Shown one piece after another: positions 56,451-64,000 of a DNA stretch of 64,000 nt; within the stretch, counting starts at the first letter, position 1, and every line of letters begins with the position of its first letter. Under the pieces are notes generated by a model. The model was not told the origin of the DNA. It ran no database searches and saw only the letters and a program-made list of their open reading frames with translations. Both the position numbers and the translations under genes were made by a program. The stretch is from Methylotenera mobilis JLW8 (GTDB lineage: Bacteria > Pseudomonadota > Gammaproteobacteria > Burkholderiales > Methylophilaceae). The stretch is taken from NCBI RefSeq assembly GCF_000023705.1, contig NC_012968.1:310001-374000 (forward strand), written 5' to 3'.

Positions 56451-59400
56451 ATGAAAGCTCTATTAGACTTATTCAAACAGGTAACGCAAGAAGAAGAATT
56501 TGATGCAATTAAGATTGCGTTAGCTTCACCTGAAAAAATCCGTTCATGGTCCTATGGCGAAGTGAAAAAGCCAGAAACCATTAACTACCGTACTTTCAAG
56601 CCTGAGCGTGATGGCTTGTTCTGCGCAAAAATCTTTGGCCCTATCAAAGATTACGAGTGCTTATGCGGTAAATACAAACGCTTAAAACACCGTGGTGTGA
56701 TTTGTGAAAAATGTGGCGTAGAAGTAACGCTATCAAAAGTACGTCGTGAGCGTATGGGTCATATTGACCTAGCTTCACCAGTAGCGCATATCTGGTTCTT
56801 GAAATCACTACCAAGCCGTTTAGGTATGGTATTAGATATCGCTTTGCGTGATATCGAGCGCGTGTTGTACTTTGAAGCATTCATCGTAGTTGACCCAGGC
56901 ATGACACCGCTTACACGCGGTCAGTTATTGACTGAAGACGACTACTTGGCAAAAGTAGAAGAGTACGGTGATGAGTTCAATGCCGTTATGGGTGCTGAAG
57001 CGGTTCGTGAATTATTACGCACGATGGACATCGAGCGTGAAATCACTACGCTACGTCAAGACCTAGGCGCAACTGGTTCAGAAGCTAAAATCAAGAAAAT
57101 CGCTAAACGCTTGAAAGTGTTAGAAGCGTTTCAAAAATCTGGCATTAAACCAGAGTGGATGATTCTTGAAATCTTACCAGTGTTGCCACCAGAGCTACGT
57201 CCATTGGTACCATTGGATGGCGGCCGTTTCGCGACTTCTGACTTGAACGATTTATATCGTCGCGTAATTAACCGTAACAACCGCTTGAAGCGCTTGTTAG
57301 AGTTGAAAGCACCAGAAATTATCGTACGTAACGAAAAACGTATGTTGCAAGAAGCAGTGGACTCATTATTAGACAACGGCCGTCGCGGTAAAGTGATGAC
57401 TGGCGCTAACAAACGTCCATTGAAATCATTGGCTGACATGATCAAGGGTAAAGGCGGTCGTTTCCGTCAAAACTTGCTTGGTAAGCGTGTGGACTACTCA
57501 GGTCGTTCAGTCATTGTGGTTGGTCCACAATTGAAACTGCATCAATGCGGTCTGCCTAAGAAAATGGCGTTGGAATTGTTCAAACCATTCATCTTCCACA
57601 AACTGGAAGTATTGGGCTTAGCAACCACCATTAAAGCAGCGAAGAAAAAGGTAGAGGAAGAAGGACCAGAAGTATGGGATATCCTCGAGGACGTGATCCG
57701 CGAGCATCCAGTACTGTTGAACCGTGCGCCTACACTTCACCGTCTAGGTATTCAAGCGTTTGAGCCTATCTTGATTGAAGGTAAAGCGATCCAATTGCAC
57801 CCGTTAGTTTGTGCGGCATTCAACGCCGACTTTGACGGTGACCAAATGGCGGTTCACGTTCCATTGAGCTTAGAAGCACAAATGGAAGCACGTACCTTGA
57901 TGTTGGCTTCAAACAACGTACTATCACCAGCTAACGGTGAGCCTATCATCGTGCCTTCACAGGATATCGTGTTGGGTCTGTACTACATGACACGTGAAAA
58001 AGTTAATGCACGCGGTACTGGCATGCGCTTCTCAGACGTGAAAGAAGTACAACGTGTGTTTGATCAAGGCTTAATTGATTTACATGCAAAAGTAACTGTA
58101 CGTATCAAAGAATACGATTTGGATTTAGACGGCGTTAAAACCGAGAAAACCACACGTTACGAAACTACTGTAGGTCGTGCATTGCTGTCAGATATCTTGC
58201 CAGCAGGCTTGCCGTTCAGCCACATTGATAAAGCGCTGAAAAAGAAAGAGCTGTCAAAACTGATCAATGCTTCATTCCGTAAAGTGGGTATCCGCGAAAC
58301 AGTTATTTTCGCTGACCAATTGAAAAATACTGGTTACTCATACGCGACTAAAGCTGGTATTTCTATCAGCATTAACGATATGTTAGTGCCGTTGGAAAAA
58401 GAGCAATTAATTGCTGCTGCTGATGCAGAAGTGAAAGAAATCGAAGACCAATACGTTTCTGGTTTAGTGACACAAGGTGAGCGCTACAACAAGGTAGTGG
58501 ATATCTGGGGTCGTGCCGGTGATAAAGTTGCTGACGCGATGATGAAGCAATTGAAAGAAGAAGATGTATTGGATGCCGATGGCAACCAATTAAAAGACGC
58601 TAACGGTAAAGTAGTGCGTCAAGAGTCTTTCAATGCTATTTACATGATGGCCGACTCAGGCGCGCGTGGTTCTGCAGCGCAGGTACGTCAGCTAGCTGGT
58701 ATGCGTGGTCTGATGGCGAAACCGGACGGTTCTATTATTGAAACGCCGATTAAAGCTAACTTCCGTGACGGTCTTAACGTGTTGCAATACTTTATTTCAA
58801 CCCACGGTGCACGTAAGGGTCTAGCTGATACCGCGTTGAAAACCGCTAACTCAGGTTACCTGACACGTCGTCTGGTTGACGTAACGCAAGACTTGGTAGT
58901 GACCGAGCATGATTGCGGTACTAGCGAAGGTTTAGTCACTAAGGCGCTGGTAAAAGGCGGTGAAGTTGTAGAGCCATTGCATGACCGTATCTTGGGTCGT
59001 ACCACAGCGTTGGATATCATCAATCCAGAAACACAAACAGTGGTGTACCCAGCAGGTACCTTGTTGACAGAAGATGAAGTTGAGCATATCGATGCCTTGG
59101 GTATTGATGAAGTGAAAGTGCGTACTGCGCTGACTTGCGATACACGCTACGGTATTTGTGCGAAATGTTACGGCCGTGACTTAGGTCGTGGCAAACTGAT
59201 TAGTATGGGCGAGTCAGTTGGTGTGATTGCTGCGCAATCTATCGGTGAGCCAGGTACACAGTTGACCATGCGTACGTTCCACATCGGTGGTGCGGTATCA
59301 CGTGCGGCTTCAGTAAGCCAAGTTGAAAGTAAATCAAACGGTGTAATCAGCTTCACATCGACAATGCGTTATGTAACCAACGCACGTAACGAGCAAGTAG

Positions 59401-60704
59401 TGATTTCACGTAATGGTGAAGTAATTATTGCCGATGAAAACGGTCGTGAACGTGAGCGTCATAAAGTGCCATACGGCGCTACTTTGCAAACAGCTGACGG
59501 TAAGACAGTTAAAGCTGGTCAAGCGCTTGCAACATGGGATCCACATACTCGTCCGATTATTACCGAGTACGCGGGTCGCGTGAAGTTCGAAAACGTTGAA
59601 GAAGGTGTAACGGTAGCTAAACAAATTGATGACGTGACTGGTTTGTCATCATTGGTGGTTATCGATCCTAAACAACGTGCCGGTCAAACTAAAGGCCTGC
59701 GTCCACAAGTTAAATTGTTAGATGCAAATGGCGTTGAAGTGAAACTAGCTGGCAGTGATCAGTCAGTAAACGTAACGTTCCAAATCGGTTGTATTATTAC
59801 CGTGAAAGATGGTCAAGAAGTGGGTGTGGGTGAAGTGTTAGCTCGCGTACCACAAGAGTCATCTAAAACACGTGATATTACCGGGGGTCTGCCGCGCGTT
59901 GCTGAGTTGTTCGAAGCACGTTCACCAAAAGATGCAGGTATGTTGGCTGAAGTAACTGGTACCGTTTCATTCGGTAAAGATACTAAAGGTAAACAACGTT
60001 TGGTGATTACAGATTTGGACGGTATTTCAAACGAATACTTGATTCCAAAAGACAAGCACGTGACTGCGCATGATGGTCAAGTGGTAACTAAAGGTGAGAC
60101 TATTGTTGACGGCCCAGCTGATCCACAAGACATCTTACGTTTACAAGGTCGCGAATCATTGGCTCGTTACATCATTGACGAAGTGCAAGACGTTTACCGT
60201 CTGCAAGGCGTTAAGATCAATGACAAGCACATTGAAGTGATCGTACGTCAAATGTTGCGTCGTGTACGTGTGACGGATGCAGGTGATACCAGCTTTATCT
60301 TAGGTGAGCAGGTTGAGCGTGCTGATTTGTTGGCTGAAAATGAAGTGGTGATTGCGCAAGACAAACGTCCTGCACTGTTTGAATATGTGTTGCTTGGTAT
60401 TACTAAAGCTTCATTATCAACAGACTCATTCATCTCAGCTGCGTCATTCCAAGAAACAACACGCGTATTGACCGAAGCTGCAATCTTGGGCAAACGTGAT
60501 GACTTACGTGGTCTGAAAGAAAACGTTATTGTTGGTCGCTTGATTCCAGCTGGTACTGGTTTGGCATATCACGAAGCGCGTAAGCGTGCAGCGGTTGCCG
60601 GCGGTGTGCCACAAAATGAAGCGCCAGCAGTAGAAGTAGTTGAAGCAGAAGAAGTAGCAGTAAATGTAACAACCGAAGTAAGTAGTGAAATAGATGCACA
60701 ATAG
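56451..60704 (+). CDS. rpoC: DNA-directed RNA polymerase subunit beta'
   Basis: Catalytic subunit with the active-site magnesium loop [12 protein letters not shown] near residue 460. The 1417-residue protein has the N-terminal zinc finger (Cys70, Cys72, Cys85, Cys88), the lid/rudder segment and the second zinc site ([16 protein letters not shown] near 890). The C-terminus is a Glu/Val-rich tail (about 1385-1417) beyond the usual end. It follows rpoB by 17 bases with AGGAGAG upstream. Confidence 0.98.
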   Translation: MKALLDLFKQVTQEEEFDAIKIALASPEKIRSWSYGEVKKPETINYRTFKPERDGLFCAKIFGPIKDYECLCGKYKRLKHRGVICEKCGVEVTLSKVRRERMGHIDLASPVAHIWFLKSLPSRLGMVLDIALRDIERVLYFEAFIVVDPGMTPLTRGQLLTEDDYLAKVEEYGDEFNAVMGAEAVRELLRTMDIEREITTLRQDLGATGSEAKIKKIAKRLKVLEAFQKSGIKPEWMILEILPVLPPELRPLVPLDGGRFATSDLNDLYRRVINRNNRLKRLLELKAPEIIVRNEKRMLQEAVDSLLDNGRRGKVMTGANKRPLKSLADMIKGKGGRFRQNLLGKRVDYSGRSVIVVGPQLKLHQCGLPKKMALELFKPFIFHKLEVLGLATTIKAAKKKVEEEGPEVWDILEDVIREHPVLLNRAPTLHRLGIQAFEPILIEGKAIQLHPLVCAAFNADFDGDQMAVHVPLSLEAQMEARTLMLASNNVLSPANGEPIIVPSQDIVLGLYYMTREKVNARGTGMRFSDVKEVQRVFDQGLIDLHAKVTVRIKEYDLDLDGVKTEKTTRYETTVGRALLSDILPAGLPFSHIDKALKKKELSKLINASFRKVGIRETVIFADQLKNTGYSYATKAGISISINDMLVPLEKEQLIAAADAEVKEIEDQYVSGLVTQGERYNKVVDIWGRAGDKVADAMMKQLKEEDVLDADGNQLKDANGKVVRQESFNAIYMMADSGARGSAAQVRQLAGMRGLMAKPDGSIIETPIKANFRDGLNVLQYFISTHGARKGLADTALKTANSGYLTRRLVDVTQDLVVTEHDCGTSEGLVTKALVKGGEVVEPLHDRILGRTTALDIINPETQTVVYPAGTLLTEDEVEHIDALGIDEVKVRTALTCDTRYGICAKCYGRDLGRGKLISMGESVGVIAAQSIGEPGTQLTMRTFHIGGAVSRAASVSQVESKSNGVISFTSTMRYVTNARNEQVVISRNGEVIIADENGRERERHKVPYGATLQTADGKTVKAGQALATWDPHTRPIITEYAGRVKFENVEEGVTVAKQIDDVTGLSSLVVIDPKQRAGQTKGLRPQVKLLDANGVEVKLAGSDQSVNVTFQIGCIITVKDGQEVGVGEVLARVPQESSKTRDITGGLPRVAELFEARSPKDAGMLAEVTGTVSFGKDTKGKQRLVITDLDGISNEYLIPKDKHVTAHDGQVVTKGETIVDGPADPQDILRLQGRESLARYIIDEVQDVYRLQGVKINDKHIEVIVRQMLRRVRVTDAGDTSFILGEQVERADLLAENEVVIAQDKRPALFEYVLLGITKASLSTDSFISAASFQETTRVLTEAAILGKRDDLRGLKENVIVGRLIPAGTGLAYHEARKRAAVAGGVPQNEAPAVEVVEAEEVAVNVTTEVSSEIDAQ

Positions 60705-60721
60705 AATCAGATAATTAAGTC

Positions 60722-60750
60722 TTGACAATAAAAGTCAGGCTAAATAGAAT
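60722..60750 (+). promoter_or_regulatory. Promoter of the str (rpsL) operon
   Basis: TTGACA, a 17-base spacer and TAGAAT, 18 bases after the rpoC stop. It gives rpsL-rpsG-fusA its own start near 60757, with a leader of about 97 bases. Confidence 0.7.
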
Positions 60751-60763
60751 GCTGAGTTCTTCA

Positions 60764-60791
60764 GGATGGTGTTATTGTATTAACACCATCC
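60764..60791 (+). terminator. Hairpin between rpoC and rpsL (terminator or attenuator)
   Basis: A perfect 11-bp stem GGATGGTGTTA / TAACACCATCC followed by TTGTCTATTTT. It can end rpoBC transcripts but also lies inside the leader of the str promoter. Confidence 0.7.
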
Positions 60792-60853
60792 TTGTCTATT
60801 TTATAGATTTTGAAATAAACAATTTTAGAGAACAACATTAGAGGTTATAGGCA

Positions 60854-61240
60854 ATGCCAACCATCAATCAGTTAGTACGTAAGCCACGCGTTAAAGTGGT
60901 TACAAAGAGCAAAGTGCCAGCACTTGAAGCTTGTCCACAAAAACGTGGTGTTTGCACTCGCGTTTATACTACAACACCTAAGAAGCCAAACTCAGCGCTA
61001 CGTAAAGTTGCTAAAGTGCGTCTAACCAATGGTTACGAAGTAATTAGCTACATCGGCGGTGAAGGCCATAACTTGCAAGAGCATAGCGTAGTGTTACTAC
61101 GTGGTGGTCGTGTAAAAGACTTGCCAGGTGTGCGTTACCATATGGTGCGCGGTAGCTTGGATACTGCAGGCGTTAAAGATCGTAAACAATCACGTTCTAA
61201 ATACGGTGCTAAGCGTCCTAAAGAAGCTAAAGCTAAGTAA
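60854..61240 (+). CDS. rpsL: 30S ribosomal protein S12
   Basis: Decoding-centre protein. The 128-residue product has the two conserved loops [19 protein letters not shown] (with the lysine that governs streptomycin response present as Lys) and [17 protein letters not shown]. An AGAGG(TTATAGGC) region lies upstream. First gene of the str operon. Confidence 0.98.
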   Translation: MPTINQLVRKPRVKVVTKSKVPALEACPQKRGVCTRVYTTTPKKPNSALRKVAKVRLTNGYEVISYIGGEGHNLQEHSVVLLRGGRVKDLPGVRYHMVRGSLDTAGVKDRKQSRSKYGAKRPKEAKAK

Positions 61241-61337
61241 TTGCAGTCAACCAACAACGGTTTTATTAATGTAGCGGCTAACCAAAAGCCTTGCTTGAGC
61301 AGTTGCTAGCAAAACATAAAAGAGAATAGAGAAGATT

Positions 61338-61808
61338 ATGCCAAGACGTAGAGAAGTCCCCAAACGTAATATCCTGCCGGATCCAAAATTCGGCAGCACA
61401 GAAGTTTCAAAATTTGTAAACGTGCTAATGACAGGTGGTAAAAAATCTGTTGCTGAGCGTATTTTGTACGGTGCATTTGACCAAGTGACTAGTAAAACTA
61501 GCAAAGACGCTTTAGAAGTGTTCACTTTAGCGTTAAACAACCTACGCCCGCTAGTTGAGGTTAAGAGCCGTCGCGTTGGTGGTGCTAACTACCAAGTGCC
61601 TGTTGAGGTTCGTCCTAGCCGTCGTAGTGCGTTGGCAATGCGTTGGTTGCGTGATGCAGCGCGTAAGCGTGGTGAGAAATCAATGGGCTTGCGTTTAGCG
61701 GCTGAGTTGGTTGAGGCTTCTGAAGGCCGTGGTTCAGCTATGAAGAAACGTGAAGAAGTTCACCGTATGGCTGAAGCTAACAAAGCGTTCTCACATTTCC
61801 GCTTCTAA
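61338..61808 (+). CDS. rpsG: 30S ribosomal protein S7
   Basis: Nucleates assembly of the 30S head. The 156-residue protein has [37 protein letters not shown] and the C-terminal [21 protein letters not shown] (by position 136-156). Length matches the bacterial family. A 97-base gap separates it from rpsL and 53 bases from fusA. Confidence 0.98.
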   Translation: MPRRREVPKRNILPDPKFGSTEVSKFVNVLMTGGKKSVAERILYGAFDQVTSKTSKDALEVFTLALNNLRPLVEVKSRRVGGANYQVPVEVRPSRRSALAMRWLRDAARKRGEKSMGLRLAAELVEASEGRGSAMKKREEVHRMAEANKAFSHFRF

Positions 61809-61861
61809 TTGGTTAATTAACTGATAAGAATCGCTCTTAAAATTAAGTAAAGGTAATAAAC

Positions 61862-63952
61862 GTGGCTCGTCAAACCCCTATTAATCGCTATCGTAACATT
61901 GGTATCTCTGCTCACATCGATGCAGGTAAAACAACTACGACTGAGCGTATTTTATTTTATACAGGCGTTAATCATAAGATTGGTGAAGTGCATGATGGCG
62001 CGGCAACCATGGACTGGATGGAGCAAGAGCAAGAGCGTGGTATTACCATTACTTCTGCTGCTACTACCTGCTTCTGGAAAGGTATGGCTGGTCAGTTTGA
62101 TCAACATCGCATCAACATTATTGATACCCCAGGCCACGTTGACTTTACAATTGAAGTAGAGCGTTCAATGCGTGTGCTTGACGGTGCATGTATGGTTTAC
62201 TGTGCGGTAGGTGGTGTGCAGCCACAATCAGAAACTGTATGGCGTCAAGCTAACAAGTACAAAGTGCCACGTCTAGCGTTCGTTAATAAAATGGACCGTG
62301 CTGGTGCTAACTTCTTCAAAGTGTACGATCAAATGCGTGCGCGTTTGAAAGCTAACCCTGTGCCTTTGCAAGTGCCTATCGGTGCTGAAGAGAAATTCGA
62401 AGGTGTGGTTGACTTGATCAAGATGAAAGCTATCTTCTGGGATGAAGCATCTCAAGGTATGAAGTTTGATTACCGTGATATTCCTGCTGATCTTCAAGCT
62501 GATTGCGACAAATGGCGTGAGAACATGGTTGAAGCTGCTGCTGAAGCCAGTGAAGAGTTGATGAATAAATACCTAGAAGAAGGTGATTTGTCAGAAGCGG
62601 ACATCCTTTTAGGTCTGCGTACACGTACTATTGGTTCAGAGATTGTGCCAATGATGTGCGGTTCAGCATTCAAAAACAAAGGTGTGCAAGCGATGTTGGA
62701 TAAGGTTATCGAATTGATGCCTGCGCCAACAGATATTCCAGATACTAAAGCTGAAGATGGCGATGGTAATGAAATTCACTTGAAAGCTTCTGATGATGAG
62801 AAATTCTCTGCATTAGCGTTCAAGATCATGACAGACCCGTTTGTTGGTCAATTGATTTTCTTCCGCGTGTACTCAGGTGTGGTTAACGCTGGTGATACCG
62901 TGTACAACCCAATCAAAGGTAAAAAAGAGCGTATTGGCCGTATCGTGCAGATGCATGCTAATACACGTGAGCCGATTGAAGAGGTTCGTGCTGGCGACAT
63001 CGCGGCTGCAGTAGGTCTGAAAGAGGCAACAACAGGTGATACATTGTGTGCGTTAGGTACAGAAATTATCCTTGAACGTATGGTGTTCCCAGAGCCAGTA
63101 ATTCACGTTGCGGTTGAGCCAAAAACTAAAGCTGACCAAGAGAAAATGGGTGTTGCTTTAAATCGGTTAGCACAAGAAGATCCTTCATTCCGTGTTAAAA
63201 CTGATGAGGAAACTAACCAAACCATTATTTCAGGTATGGGTGAGTTGCACTTGGAGATCTTGGTTGACCGTATGAAACGTGAGTTCAACGTTGAAGCTAA
63301 CGTTGGTGCGCCACAAGTTGCTTACCGTGAAGCGATTAAGAAATCTGTTGAAGTTGAAGGTAAGTTCGTTAAACAATCAGGTGGTAAAGGTCAGTATGGC
63401 CACGTATGGTTGAAAATGGAACCGAATGAAGCTGGTAAAGGCTTTGAGTTCGTTGACCAAATTAAAGGTGGTACTGTGCCGCGTGAATTCATTCCTGCGG
63501 TTGAAAAAGGTCTGCGTGAAACCATTCCTTCAGGTATCTTGGCTGGCTTCCCAGTGGTTGACGTTAAAGTGACTCTGTTTGATGGTTCATACCATGATGT
63601 TGACTCGAACGAGAACGCATTTAAGATGGCAGCATCTATCGGCTTTAAAGATGGTATGCGTAAAGCTGACCCAATCTTGCTTGAGCCTATGATGGCAGTT
63701 GAGGTTGAAACCCCAGAAGATTACATGGGTGACGTAATGGGTGACTTGTCTTCACGCCGCGGTATGATTCAAGGTATGGAAGATAGCCCATCTGGTAAAG
63801 TAATCCGTGCAGAAGTGCCATTGGCAGAGATGTTTGGTTACTCAACTGTTGTGCGTTCATTGTCACAAGGTCGCGCTAGCTACAGCATGGAATTCAAGCA
63901 CTACTCAGAAGCTCCAAGAAACGTGGCTGACGCAATTATTAACAAAAAATAA
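61862..63952 (+). CDS. fusA: Elongation factor G
   Basis: Translocase GTPase. The 696-residue protein has G1 AHIDAGKTT (17-25), switch segment [13 protein letters not shown]3 DTPGHVDFT and G4 NKMDR, then domains II to V ending in [19 protein letters not shown]. Start is GTG at 61862 ([15 protein letters not shown]), preceded by an AAGGTAA. Complete within the window. Confidence 0.98.
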   Translation: MARQTPINRYRNIGISAHIDAGKTTTTERILFYTGVNHKIGEVHDGAATMDWMEQEQERGITITSAATTCFWKGMAGQFDQHRINIIDTPGHVDFTIEVERSMRVLDGACMVYCAVGGVQPQSETVWRQANKYKVPRLAFVNKMDRAGANFFKVYDQMRARLKANPVPLQVPIGAEEKFEGVVDLIKMKAIFWDEASQGMKFDYRDIPADLQADCDKWRENMVEAAAEASEELMNKYLEEGDLSEADILLGLRTRTIGSEIVPMMCGSAFKNKGVQAMLDKVIELMPAPTDIPDTKAEDGDGNEIHLKASDDEKFSALAFKIMTDPFVGQLIFFRVYSGVVNAGDTVYNPIKGKKERIGRIVQMHANTREPIEEVRAGDIAAAVGLKEATTGDTLCALGTEIILERMVFPEPVIHVAVEPKTKADQEKMGVALNRLAQEDPSFRVKTDEETNQTIISGMGELHLEILVDRMKREFNVEANVGAPQVAYREAIKKSVEVEGKFVKQSGGKGQYGHVWLKMEPNEAGKGFEFVDQIKGGTVPREFIPAVEKGLRETIPSGILAGFPVVDVKVTLFDGSYHDVDSNENAFKMAASIGFKDGMRKADPILLEPMMAVEVETPEDYMGDVMGDLSSRRGMIQGMEDSPSGKVIRAEVPLAEMFGYSTVVRSLSQGRASYSMEFKHYSEAPRNVADAIINKK

Positions 63953-63998
63953 TTCATTATTACGTATTTAAATAAGTTTAGATAAAAGGACTATAAAG

Positions 63999-64000
63999 AT
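63999..64000 (+). CDS. tuf: Start of a second tuf gene (cut by window end)
   Basis: The last 16 bases AAAGGACTATAAAGAT are identical to the 16 bases that lead into the first tuf gene (47241-47256), including its ribosome-binding site and the first two bases of its ATG. Position directly after fusA is the standard site of tufA. Only AT of the start codon is visible. Confidence 0.8.

Overview
The window looks like chromosome of an obligately methylotrophic betaproteobacterium of the Methylophilaceae type (Methylotenera, Methylophilus, Methylobacillus or a relative). The clearest sign is a gene for 3-hexulose-6-phosphate synthase, the formaldehyde-fixing enzyme of the ribulose monophosphate (RuMP) cycle. 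It sits inside a gene order typical of Betaproteobacteria: mlaFEDCB - ABC exporter - ibaG - murA - his operon - tatABC - degS-like protease - petABC - sspAB, then the tRNA-tuf-secE-nusG-rplKAJL-rpoBC-rpsL-rpsG-fusA block. Genus assignment is inference; no 16S gene is present.

Layout. 1-9 kb: a B12 receptor gene (btuB) under a cobalamin riboswitch, a ZapB-like coiled-coil gene, zapA and 6S RNA, a DUF2237 gene, an EVE-domain gene, a beta-propeller lipoprotein, ilvA, rpiA and phoU. 9-20 kb: topA, ttcA, a pteridine reductase, a MidA/NDUFAF7-type methyltransferase, trmB, the ribosome-assembly GTPase yihA, cytochrome c4, and the System II cytochrome c maturation pair resB-ccsA. 20-23 kb: an orphan membrane histidine kinase and an orphan prepilin. 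23-31 kb: the Mla phospholipid transport operon, a YadGH-like ABC exporter, ibaG, grxD and murA. 30-38 kb: histidine biosynthesis (hisG, D, C, then B, H, A, F, I, E), split by hps, which has its own promoter and terminator. 38-46 kb: hinT, tatABC, a DegS-like protease, a Nif3-family gene, the cytochrome bc1 operon and sspAB. 46-64 kb: five tRNAs, tuf, secE-nusG, L11/L1, L10/L7-L12, rpoBC, S12, S7 and EF-G. The last two bases are almost certainly the start of a second tuf gene.

How the genes work together. Cytochrome c4, ResB/CcsA, the Rieske/cyt b/cyt c1 operon and the Tat translocon form a respiratory electron-transfer set: Tat exports the Rieske protein and System II attaches heme to cytochromes c4 and c1. 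hps and rpiA belong to the RuMP and pentose-phosphate sugar pool that also supplies PRPP for histidine. Mla, MurA and the ABC exporter serve the envelope. The rest is the transcription and translation core.

No mobile element, CRISPR array, prophage or obvious defence system was seen. The less ordinary signals are small: the embedded hps unit, three genes with -10 boxes so close that their mRNAs may be leaderless, degenerate tandem repeats in several intergenic gaps, paired 14-bp palindromes beside the beta-propeller gene, strong hairpins before secE and tuf, and histone-H1-like tails on TatA and TopA. All calls come from reading the sequence; no database search was run.
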